A stretch of DNA of 12,553 bases from JAJXZP01 sp035505775 (GTDB taxonomy: Bacteria > Spirochaetota > Spirochaetia > Treponematales > Rectinemataceae): contig DATJQN010000360.1 of the NCBI GenBank assembly GCA_035505775.1, positions 1 through 12,553 on the forward strand, given 5' to 3'. The notes beneath the pieces were generated by a model that ran no database searches, had not been told where the DNA came from, and saw only the letters and a list, made by a program, of their open reading frames with translations. This document shows positions 7,023 through 12,553 of the stretch, one piece after another (positions within the stretch are counted from its first letter, which is position 1; each line of letters opens with the position of its first letter). Both the position numbers and the translations under genes were made by a program.

Positions 7023-9370
7023 GGCCGGACCCCCTGAAGGTAATCAAGCGCCTTCTCCGGCGTCATCGGGAGGTCGTACAGACCCGGGGCCTGGGCTCCG
7101 GCCGCGCGCCGGGCCGCCCGCAGCGCGTCGAGAAGCGCGAAGTAGGCCGCCAGGCCGTACATGAACGGCGGCTCGCCGATGGCCTTGGAGCGCATGACGG
7201 CCTTGGGATTGGGTACATCGGTCAGGAACTCGATGTGCATCCTGGGCATGAAATGGATATCGGGAAGTTTGTAGGTGGACAGGGTGTCCGAGATCAGCGA
7301 GCCCGCGCCGTCGTAGCGGAGCTCCTCGAGCACGGACCAGCCCAGCCCCTGCGCGAAGGCTCCCTCGGTCTGCCCCAGGTCGACCGAGAGGTCGATGCTC
7401 TCTCCCACGTCGTGGACCATGAAGGCCTCGTCGATCGTATAGCTTCCCCGGAGCACGTCAAGCGTGGCGGTGACGGCGGCGCAGCCGTAGACGTGGTAGG
7501 CGAAGGGATTGCCGCGCTCCGCCTGCATGTCGTAGTTCAGGTCCGGCGTGGCGTAGAAGCCGTGGGCCGACAGGTCGATGCGCTCCAGGTGGGCGTTGTC
7601 CACGAGCTCCTTCCATGCCAGTTCCGTGACTTCGCAGCCGCGCAGGACCACTCCGTTCTCGATCCGCAGCTCGACCTCGTCGGCCGAGAGCATGCGGGCC
7701 GCAAGGCGGATGAGCCGGGCGCGGATCTCCTCGCAGGCCGCCAGTGCCGCCATGCCGTTGATGTCGGAGCCCGTGCTCGCCGCGGTGGGGTAGGTGTTGG
7801 CCACCGTGGAGGTCCGCGTCGACTCCACGCGCACGAGCGAGTCCGGAATGCCCAGTGCCCGGGCGGCGACGACCTGTATCTTGCGCGACACCTGCTGTCC
7901 CATTTCCACCGCACCGGTGGCCACCGATACGGACCCGTCGTGATAGACGTGGACCAGGGCGCCCCCCTGATTCATGACGAGCTTCGTGAACGAGACGCCG
8001 AAGCAGAGCGGCAGGATCGCCGCGCCGGGCTTGACCAGGCGGTGGGACGCGTTGAACGACTCTATATCGCGACGCAGTTCGGTCCAGCGGGAGAGCTCGA
8101 GAAGCCGATCCACGGACTTCCGGGCATGGCAGCGGGACACGCTCTGTCCGTAATGGAAGGAGTCGCCCTCGCCGAGGAGGTTGCGGCTGCGCAGCTCAAC
8201 CGGATCCCAGCCGCCCTTTTCGGCCGCCGCGTCCAGCGCGCACTCCATGACGAATATGCCCTGGGGCGCTCCGAAGCCGCGGAACGCGGTGAAGGGCGGG
8301 AGATTGGTCCTGCAGGCGTAGCCGGTCACGCGGAGGTTCGGCACGCGGTAGGCATTCGCGGCGTGGAACAGGGTGCGCGAGAGTATGGCCGGGGAGAGAT
8401 CGCAGCAGGCGCCGGAGTTCTGATAGTAGTCCGCCTCGAAGGCCAGGATATGTCCCTCGGCATCGAGGCCGATCTTGAAGTCGCTCGAGTAGGGATGGCG
8501 CTTCCCGGTCCAGCGCATGTCCTCCCGCCTGCCCAGATAGAGCTTGACCGTCCGGCCGGTCAGCGCCGCCCCGAGGGCCGCAAGCGCCGCCCACTGGGCC
8601 GCCTGGTCCTCCTTGCCGCCGAACGCGCCGCCGAGACGCCGCGTCTCGATCTCGATGTCGTGCATCGCGCGGCCGAGCACCCTCGCCACGGCGTGCTGCA
8701 CGCCGGTGGGGGACTGGGTGCCCGAGAGGAGGTGCATGCGCCCGCCCTCGCGGGGCTCGGCGATGGCGCCCTGGGTTTCCAGGTAGACATGCTCCTGGCC
8801 GCCCGACTCGACGCGTCCCTTCACCACGACGGCGCAGCGGCCGAAGGCCGACTCCGGGTCGCCCATGCGCATCGTGCGCGGCGGGATGATGAAGCGCTCC
8901 CTGCGCGGGTCCGCCTTCGCGGACTTCTCGCCCCGGGCGGGAGGCAGGGGATCATGGGTTCCGCTCCCCGCGCCGGCGGCGGCACGCGCCACTTCCCGAG
9001 CGTCCAGCATCGGCTCGAGCGCTTCACCCTCGATCCTGACGAGGGCCGCGGCGCGGCGCGCAAGGGAGCGGTTCGCCGCAAGTACCAGGGCGATGGGCTG
9101 CCCCATGTAGGCCCATTCGTCGGCCACGAGGAGGGGTTCGTCGGCCACCGCTTCGCCGAGCTCGTTCGTGCCGGGGATGTCGGCGGCGGTGAAGACCCGC
9201 ACGGAAGGATCGAGAGCGAGGGCGGCCTGCGCGTCGACTCGAAGCAGTCGCCCGCGGGCGCTCGGAGAGACGGCCACGGAGGCGAAGAGTCCGCCCTGGG
9301 GCTCGGCGAGATCGTCGAGATAGCGCGTGGACCCTGAGACGTTGATCTCGGACTCTCTGATGTCGTTCAT
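7019..9370 (-). CDS. xdhB: Xanthine dehydrogenase, molybdopterin-binding subunit
   Basis: A 783-residue catalytic subunit of a molybdenum hydroxylase, close in length to R. capsulatus XdhB (777); the symbol follows that convention (E. coli calls the Mo subunit XdhA or XdhD). It hydroxylates purine carbons using water. Motifs in order: GGQEHVYLETQ (190-200), whose Gln192 matches the Mo-contacting Gln of bovine XDH; GGAFGGKE (247-254); FRGFGAPQG (363-371); SFT (460-462); VEMGQQV (488-494); and SKAIGEPPF (728-736) with catalytic base Glu733. Glu254 and Arg364 correspond to bovine Glu802 and Arg880, the pair that binds purines and is replaced in aldehyde oxidases, so a purine substrate is favoured. 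The Fe-S domain fused at the front of E. coli XdhD is absent and sits in the neighbouring subunit. MGQQ replaces the usual MGQG. A labile selenium on Mo is possible but invisible in sequence. ATG 9370 has GAGGAGGTG upstream and overlaps the previous stop (ATGA). Confidence 0.95.
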   Translation of the reverse strand: MNDIRESEINVSGSTRYLDDLAEPQGGLFASVAVSPSARGRLLRVDAQAALALDPSVRVFTAADIPGTNELGEAVADEPLLVADEWAYMGQPIALVLAANRSLARRAAALVRIEGEALEPMLDAREVARAAAGAGSGTHDPLPPARGEKSAKADPRRERFIIPPRTMRMGDPESAFGRCAVVVKGRVESGGQEHVYLETQGAIAEPREGGRMHLLSGTQSPTGVQHAVARVLGRAMHDIEIETRRLGGAFGGKEDQAAQWAALAALGAALTGRTVKLYLGRREDMRWTGKRHPYSSDFKIGLDAEGHILAFEADYYQNSGACCDLSPAILSRTLFHAANAYRVPNLRVTGYACRTNLPPFTAFRGFGAPQGIFVMECALDAAAEKGGWDPVELRSRNLLGEGDSFHYGQSVSRCHARKSVDRLLELSRWTELRRDIESFNASHRLVKPGAAILPLCFGVSFTKLVMNQGGALVHVYHDGSVSVATGAVEMGQQVSRKIQVVAARALGIPDSLVRVESTRTSTVANTYPTAASTGSDINGMAALAACEEIRARLIRLAARMLSADEVELRIENGVVLRGCEVTELAWKELVDNAHLERIDLSAHGFYATPDLNYDMQAERGNPFAYHVYGCAAVTATLDVLRGSYTIDEAFMVHDVGESIDLSVDLGQTEGAFAQGLGWSVLEELRYDGAGSLISDTLSTYKLPDIHFMPRMHIEFLTDVPNPKAVMRSKAIGEPPFMYGLAAYFALLDALRAARRAAGAQAPGLYDLPMTPEKALDYLQGVRP

Positions 9371-10869
9371 GGGAGCGGCACCTCCTCGAGCCGGGCTTCG
9401 GGGAAGCAGACGACGAAGTGGGCGAACACGAGCCGCTCGAGGACGCGTCGCCTGTAGCCCGCCGACCCGCGAACGTCTCCGATCGGACTGACCTCCGACG
9501 CAGCCATCGCGGCCGCCTCCCGGGCGAGGTCGGGGCTCACGGGCTTGCCCTCGATGAAGGCGGAACTCTTCTTCAGAAACAGGGGAAGCGCCGCGACGCC
9601 GCCGGCGGAAAGTCTGCAGCTCTCGATACGTCCTCCCCGGACGCGAAAGGCGCAGGCGCTGTTCACGGCGGCAATATCGAGGTGGGCGCGCTTTGCGGCC
9701 TTCTCGAAATTGAAGCGCAGCCCGCCTCCCCCGGCGGGCAGGAGAAAGGCCGAGATGAACTCGCCCGGCTTCAGGTCCAGGCGCTTGTAGGCGAGAAAGA
9801 TGGACTCGAGGGGGACTGTCCTGGCCGATCCGCCGCCCTCGATGCGGCACTCGGCTCCCAGGGCTATCAGCATCGAGGTCAGGTCGGCCACGGGGGAGGC
9901 GTTGACCACATTGCCGCCGAGCGTGGCGCGGTTACGGATGAGGATGCTCGCCACTGAGGACTCGAAGCGTTCGATGCCGGGGATGGCCGCTCTGAGGCTG
10001 GCATCGGCGAAGAAGTCCGTCCAGGTGAGGGCGGCTCCGAGCTCGAGCCAGGAACTGCCGTTCCGCTCCATGCTCCGGACGCCGCGAAGACCCGGATCCA
10101 GGTCCAGGAGCCTGAGCGGCGGGAAGCTCCCCCCTGAACCTGTGCGTATGACTTCGGGATCGGGATTCCGGACAAAATAGTCGGTACCGCCGCCGAGGCG
10201 GAGTTCAGCAGGCGCGTGGCTCGCCTGCGCCGGTCCGGAGGGATTCGCTACGCCGTGAGCCGCTACGCCGTGAACCGCTGAAAGAGGGTCGAGGAGCTCG
10301 CCGCGCAGAAAGGCGCCCATCGAGGCGGGCAGGACGGCAGCGGCCTCAAGCAGCGCGATTCTCGCGCTGAGTTCCTGCGGGAGCTCTCCGAAGCGGGCGA
10401 TCAGCCGTTCCGCAGCGCGTCTGATGGCACCGTAGCCCGTGCAGCGGCAGAGGTTGCCTTCGACGGCGCGCTCGGCCCCCTCGAGGCTGAGGGGCAGCTC
10501 CCCGAGAAGAAAGGCCGTGAGGGAGATGACAAATCCGGGGGAGCAGAAACCGCACTGACTGCCGTTTTCGGCGAGTATCGCCTGCATGACGGGCGTGATG
10601 CCGTCCGGGGAGGCTGAAGAGAGGCCCTCTATGGTGACCAGATGCTTGCCGTCCAGCTCGCCGAGCGCGAGGAGGCAGGAGGGGAGGGCGAGATAGCCGC
10701 GCCTGCCTGCAGCCCGGTCGCCGACCAGGACGGCGCAGGCGCCGCAGTCCCCCTCGCGGCAGCCTTCCTTGCTGCCCGTCAGCCCGAGGTCTTTCCGGAT
10801 GAAGTCGAGCGCGGGAGAACCTGCCCAGGCATCGGTCTCCACGACGCGGTCATTGACCAGGAATCTCAT
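9367..10869 (-). CDS. xdhA: Xanthine dehydrogenase, [2Fe-2S] plus FAD subunit
   Basis: A 500-residue fusion of the two electron-transfer modules of xanthine dehydrogenase, arranged like R. capsulatus XdhA (about 460 residues); E. coli splits them as XdhC and XdhB. Residues 1-80 are a plant-type ferredoxin domain (Cys37, 42, 45, 65). Residues 90-160 are the helical second cluster domain (CGFC with Cys106 and 109, CRC with Cys141 and 143). Residues about 218-390 bind FAD (LGGGTD 225-230, RATLGGNVVNASPVADL 314-330), with the CO-dehydrogenase flavoprotein C-terminal domain after about 390. Electrons from the Mo centre would pass through both clusters to FAD and then to NAD+ or another acceptor. 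An in-frame 15-base tandem duplication lies in the linker (residues 200-209). Start: ATG 10869 has GGAG six bases upstream. The in-frame GTG 10881 has no ribosome site. This is the first gene of the six-gene operon. Confidence 0.94.
   Translation of the reverse strand: MRFLVNDRVVETDAWAGSPALDFIRKDLGLTGSKEGCREGDCGACAVLVGDRAAGRRGYLALPSCLLALGELDGKHLVTIEGLSSASPDGITPVMQAILAENGSQCGFCSPGFVISLTAFLLGELPLSLEGAERAVEGNLCRCTGYGAIRRAAERLIARFGELPQELSARIALLEAAAVLPASMGAFLRGELLDPLSAVHGVAAHGVANPSGPAQASHAPAELRLGGGTDYFVRNPDPEVIRTGSGGSFPPLRLLDLDPGLRGVRSMERNGSSWLELGAALTWTDFFADASLRAAIPGIERFESSVASILIRNRATLGGNVVNASPVADLTSMLIALGAECRIEGGGSARTVPLESIFLAYKRLDLKPGEFISAFLLPAGGGGLRFNFEKAAKRAHLDIAAVNSACAFRVRGGRIESCRLSAGGVAALPLFLKKSSAFIEGKPVSPDLAREAAAMAASEVSPIGDVRGSAGYRRRVLERLVFAHFVVCFPEARLEEVPLP
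10247..10276 (-). repeat. 15-bp tandem duplication in the xdhA interdomain linker
   Basis: Two adjacent 15-base copies (10247-10261 and 10262-10276; plus-strand core GCTACGCCGTGA) differ at one base. They encode HGVAA/HGVAN in the linker between the second Fe-S domain and the FAD domain. The reading frame is kept and no catalytic motif is touched. This looks like a recent slippage event. Confidence 0.75.
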
Positions 10870-10875
10870 GCCTAT

Positions 10876-10879
10876 CTCC
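10876..10879 (-). promoter_or_regulatory. Ribosome binding site deciding the xdhA start
   Basis: GGAG on the minus strand is separated by six bases from ATG 10869. It lies inside the short extension that would be coded if the upstream GTG at 10881 were used, which argues for the ATG. Confidence 0.6.
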
Positions 10880-10956
10880 ACTGGGGGCGTGATCGGGGGA
10901 CGGCAGGTCGCTTACCGCCGGCTGGAATCCCGCGTGATGCAGGCTCTGCGCCTGAA

Positions 10957-10985
10957 ATCATAGCATCAGGGTCGAGTCCCAGCAA
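10957..10985 (-). promoter_or_regulatory. Predicted extended -10 promoter of the xdhA-xdhB-ygfK-ssnA-ygeY operon
   Basis: On the minus strand, TTGCTG (10980-10985) is followed after 17 bases by TATGAT (10957-10962; 5 of 6 with TATAAT). TG lies one base before it, giving the extended -10 form TGCTATGAT. Transcription would start near 10950, leaving a leader of about 80 bases. The plus-strand word CAGCAATTG, also present in the gntR promoter, overlaps the -35. Confidence 0.5.
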
Positions 10986-11007
10986 TTGAATAGAAGCACC
11001 CGAGCAT
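10966..11007 (-). CDS. Possible 13-residue leader ORF upstream of xdhA
   Basis: ATG 11007 follows a strong ribosome site, GAGGTG, by eight bases and opens a 13-codon frame, MLGCFYSIAGTRP, ending in TGA at 10966-10968. It would be transcribed only from the upstream promoter (11112-11140) and ends just before the -10 of the proximal promoter. It has no run of a single amino acid that would suggest classical attenuation. It may be chance; I rate it as a lead only. Confidence 0.2.
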   Translation of the reverse strand: MLGCFYSIAGTRP

Positions 11008-11111
11008 TGAAGTCCCACCTCGACTCCTTACATCGAACGAGCCCACCTCACCCGAGACAGGGACAAGTCATGGGCATACGAATGAATGGGTAATAAGACA
11101 GTCGTCATACC

Positions 11112-11140
11112 ACTTTAGGACTACTCTGCAGTTTCGTCAA
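11112..11140 (-). promoter_or_regulatory. Second, upstream candidate promoter for the xdh operon
   Basis: On the minus strand, TTGACG (11135-11140; 5 of 6 with TTGACA) is followed after 17 bases by TAAAGT (11112-11117; 4 of 6). A start near 11105 would give a leader of about 235 bases that includes the candidate leader ORF. An imperfect inverted repeat (AGTCGTCA 11100-11107 and GGACTACT 11118-11125, six of eight positions pairing) overlaps the -10 and could be an operator. Confidence 0.4.
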
Positions 11141-11142
11141 TC

Positions 11143-11178
11143 AAAAAAGCGGGCAATTTCAGGATTGCAGGAACCCGG
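11143..11178 (-). terminator. Weak terminator-like hairpin at the end of the gntR gene
   Basis: On the minus strand GCAAT (11164-11168) can pair with ATTGC (11153-11157) across a six-base loop. An upstream CGG beside it (with an unpaired stretch between) can pair with CCG, and C plus six T (11143-11148) follow. The structure overlaps the gntR stop codon (11159-11161). The stem is short and bulged, so read-through into the xdh operon is likely. Confidence 0.35.
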
Positions 11179-11905
11179 CCTGGAACTCGAAGCCCTGCTC
11201 TCCGCGGTATGCCTCGCGCATGAGAAGGAGGGGGCGCCTCGTCGCGTCGAAATACCGACCCTCGACCGCGAGGAGGGGGGCCCCAGCCTCGATCCCCAGC
11301 AGCTGCGCCACCTTCCTCTCGGCCGGTTTCGCATAGAACCGGATCTCGCCGTCGTGAGGTTGGCGGGAATGAGAGCGGCTCAGCAACTCCTGCGGCGGCA
11401 ACTCGCCATCTGCGAGGGAAAGTTCGGTGGAGAGCCCGTCGAGAAGAATCAGGCTTTCTATGAGTCCGACCGGAGCCCCATCGGCGGAGACCAGGCGGCG
11501 GATCGCATAGAGCTCGTCGCCCTCCGCGAGATCGAGGAGTTTCCGCTCCCCGCCTTCCGCCATGCGCCTTCCCATTTCCAGGACCCTGATGGAGGCCTGC
11601 TGTCCTCGTTTCACGATCTGGCGTTCGATGTCCCAGCCCCGGCCCGAACGGAGGGTCAGCTGGAAGCTGCGAGGACAGGTGTAGGTGCCGTCTCCATGAC
11701 GCCGGCGGATGAAGCCTTCGGCGGCAAGACTGGCCAGGGCCGTGCGCAGGGAGCTGCGGCTGATGCGCAACTCCTCGGCCAGCTGCGCTTCGGAGGGCAT
11801 CCGTTCGTCGGGGCGGTAGAACCCGGATTGAATGCGTTCCCGGAGAATGTCCAGAGCCTGGTCCGCGACGGGCTTGGAACGGACCACGGGATTCAGATCG
11901 GACAT
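11159..11905 (-). CDS. GntR-family transcriptional regulator, HutC/UTRA subfamily
   Basis: A 248-residue DNA-binding regulator. Residues 12-78 form the GntR winged helix-turn-helix: DILRERIQSGFYRPDERMPS, then the recognition part SRSSLRTALASLAAEGFIRR and the wing HGDGTYT. Residues about 90-240 form a UTRA ligand domain, with LYAIRRL (132-138) and a C-terminal strand pattern around LLAVEGRYFD (211-220). Members bind palindromic operators as dimers and usually release them when a small metabolite binds. Between adenine deaminase and the xdh operon, the natural guess is control by a purine or breakdown product, including of its own gene. Start: ATG 11905 has AGAGGAG about ten bases upstream; GTG 11950 would add 15 residues of non-conserved sequence without a good ribosome site. 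Family sure; effector and targets are inference. Confidence 0.9.
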   Translation of the reverse strand: MSDLNPVVRSKPVADQALDILRERIQSGFYRPDERMPSEAQLAEELRISRSSLRTALASLAAEGFIRRRHGDGTYTCPRSFQLTLRSGRGWDIERQIVKRGQQASIRVLEMGRRMAEGGERKLLDLAEGDELYAIRRLVSADGAPVGLIESLILLDGLSTELSLADGELPPQELLSRSHSRQPHDGEIRFYAKPAERKVAQLLGIEAGAPLLAVEGRYFDATRRPLLLMREAYRGEQGFEFQAGFLQS

Positions 11906-11997
11906 CGCGACTGTAGCTCCTCTGGCGCTCGATCGGAAAAGCCAAGTCACGTTCCGGATGAATTCAGCCTAAAACGTACCTTGGCAGTCCTCCCACC

Positions 11998-12026
11998 TCT
12001 ATAGCAGCAATTGTACGAATGCGCAA
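11998..12026 (-). promoter_or_regulatory. Predicted promoter of the gntR regulator
   Basis: On the minus strand, TTGCGC (12021-12026) is followed after 17 bases by TATAGA (11998-12003; 4 of 6 with TATAAT). A start near 11991 would leave a leader of about 85 bases before ATG 11905. The words CAGCAATTG (12005-12013), TACGAATG (12014-12021) and CCCACCTC (11992-11999), all given as plus strand, recur in the xdh control region, which suggests shared control. Confidence 0.4.
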
Positions 12027-12033
12027 GGGCGAA

Positions 12034-12119
12034 CTGCAGTCAGTGCAGGCGCGGGATGGCGGAGCGCCCCCGCTGCAGGCGGGGAACCCGCGCGGCCGGC
12101 AGGGAGCGCGGCAGCGCGC
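12034..12119. other. GC-rich nested hairpin element between ade and gntR
   Basis: Three inverted repeats follow one another. CTGCA/TGCAG lies at 12034-12038 and 12044-12048. GCGCGGG/CCCGCGC (12049-12055 and 12087-12093, seven perfect pairs) encloses CCCCGC/GCGGGG (12068-12073 and 12079-12084). GCGCG/CGCGC lies at 12106-12110 and 12115-12119 with a four-base loop. In the ade message this would be a strongly folded 3' end, but no T-run follows, so it is not a textbook intrinsic terminator. It could stabilise or end the ade transcript, or be a dispersed palindromic repeat. Confidence 0.55.
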
Positions 12120-12132
12120 GCCAGCGGCAGCC

Positions 12133-12552
12133 TCAATCGGTGAAAAGATCGACCGGAGTGAAGCGCTCCACATCCACGAGCCCCCGATCCGTGATCTTCA
12201 GGCTCGGAATGACCGGCAGGGCCATGAACGAAAGCGTCATCAGGGGGGTGCTGTTCGCCAGCCCCTCCCTGACGAACAGCTCCTCGAAAGCCCGCAGCCG
12301 CTCCACCACGAAACGGGCGTCGCGGTCGCTCATGAGACCGGCCACGGGCAGGGGCAGGTCGAGGACGACCTCGTCGCCGACTGCGAAGACCAGCCCGCCC
12401 TTCATCTTGTTGAGATGGCGTGCCGCCTTGAAAATGGAGCGATCGTCCACGCCGGCCACGATCATGTTGTGCGAGTCATGGCTGATGGTGCCGCCCACCG
12501 CTCCCCGCCTGAGCCCGAGCCCCGAGATGAAGCCCTTGCCGATGTTGCCGGA
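12133..12552 (-). CDS. ade: Adenine deaminase, C-terminal part (5' end outside window)
   Basis: The last 139 residues of an Ade/AdeC-type adenine deaminase, which converts adenine to hypoxanthine and ammonia in the cytoplasm with a binuclear metal site. The visible part is the C-terminal domain: GKGFISGLGLRRGAV, the family-typical SHDSHNMIVAG (24-34), KMKGGLVFA (49-57) and LPVIPSLKITD (112-122), ending in TGA at 12133-12135. These resemble the GAIASSVAHDSHN region of B. subtilis AdeC. The metal-binding amidohydrolase core lies upstream of the window, so its integrity cannot be judged. It reads in the same direction as the regulator and the xdh operon and would supply hypoxanthine to the dehydrogenase. 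Identification is firm despite the truncation. Confidence 0.92.
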   Translation of the reverse strand, partial: SGNIGKGFISGLGLRRGAVGGTISHDSHNMIVAGVDDRSIFKAARHLNKMKGGLVFAVGDEVVLDLPLPVAGLMSDRDARFVVERLRAFEELFVREGLANSTPLMTLSFMALPVIPSLKITDRGLVDVERFTPVDLFTD

Positions 12553-12553
12553 C

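Larger units (their letters stand above)
10870..11158. other. 289-base control region between the GntR regulator and the xdh operon
   Basis: This AT-richer gap has no gene of ordinary size. It holds two sigma70-like promoters pointing into xdhA, a possible leader ORF, a hairpin and short repeats. The minus-strand word GAGGTGGG occurs at 11014-11021 and 11042-11049; CTCGGGTG at 10997-11004 and 11049-11056; and the plus-strand AGCA(A)TTGAA at 10981-10990 and 11003-11011. The stem CAGGC/GCCTG at 10940-10954 can extend outward with CATC/GATG. I do not recognise a known riboswitch class in it. Confidence 0.6.

Noticed and set aside
7235..9337. Long open frame on the plus strand (about 700 codons)
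   Set aside because: It is antisense to the well-conserved molybdopterin subunit and its translation shows no family motif.
7019..9370. Selenocysteine codon in the molybdopterin subunit
   Set aside because: The frame contains no internal TGA. Selenium in such hydroxylases is a labile ligand of molybdenum, not selenocysteine.
9371..9850. N-terminal extension of the molybdopterin subunit to 9850
   Set aside because: The extension is a shadow of the Fe-S/FAD subunit; ATG 9370 has GAGGAGGTG and the expected ATGA overlap.
10870..11105. Known riboswitch (purine, xanthine or molybdenum-cofactor class) in the xdh leader
   Set aside because: I looked for conserved cores and saw none. The hairpin at 10940-10954 alone is not enough, though a covariance-model search would be decisive.

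Overview
The window comes from a bacterial chromosome of high GC content (about two thirds by eye). It carries most of a purine-degradation gene cluster, with every recognisable gene on the minus strand. The gene content suggests an organism that uses purines as a carbon, nitrogen or energy source, probably without oxygen: a molybdenum hydroxylase, the YgfK/SsnA/YgeY set found with selenium-linked molybdenum hydroxylases, and no uricase. The phylum cannot be decided from these genes.

Layout in transcription order (high to low coordinates). (1) 12552-12133: the C-terminal 139 residues of adenine deaminase (adenine to hypoxanthine). (2) 12132-11906: a gap holding nested GC-rich hairpins and a predicted promoter for the next gene. 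(3) 11905-11159: a GntR-family (HutC/UTRA type) regulator, followed by a weak terminator-like hairpin. (4) 11158-10870: a 289-base AT-richer control region with two sigma70-like promoters, short repeated motifs and a possible 13-codon leader ORF. (5) 10869 to the left edge: six tightly packed genes. They are xanthine dehydrogenase [2Fe-2S]/FAD subunit, xanthine dehydrogenase molybdopterin subunit, a cyclic amidohydrolase of allantoinase/dihydroorotase type, YgfK, SsnA and YgeY (cut by the left edge).

The six genes overlap by 4 bases (ATGA or GTGA) or lie within 8 bases of each other, so they almost certainly form one translationally coupled operon. A reasonable reading is that adenine deaminase feeds hypoxanthine to the two-subunit hydroxylase, which makes xanthine and/or urate. 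The remaining four enzymes (a flavin/iron-sulfur ring reductase candidate, two metal-dependent amidohydrolases and an M20 peptidase-like hydrolase) would then reduce, open and trim the ring. ygeY, ssnA, ygfK, hyuA and xdhD are members of the gene set reported in 2023 as the anaerobic urate/purine degradation cluster of gut bacteria. The other published members, ygeX and ygeW, are not in this window and may lie beyond its left edge.

This version differs from the E. coli arrangement in three ways. The hydroxylase is divided as Fe-S+FAD / Mo, as in Rhodobacter capsulatus XdhA/XdhB. The HyuA slot holds an allantoinase/dihydroorotase-like enzyme. A dedicated GntR/UTRA regulator and adenine deaminase sit at the head. 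No RNA genes, insertion sequences, CRISPR arrays or plus-strand genes were found.
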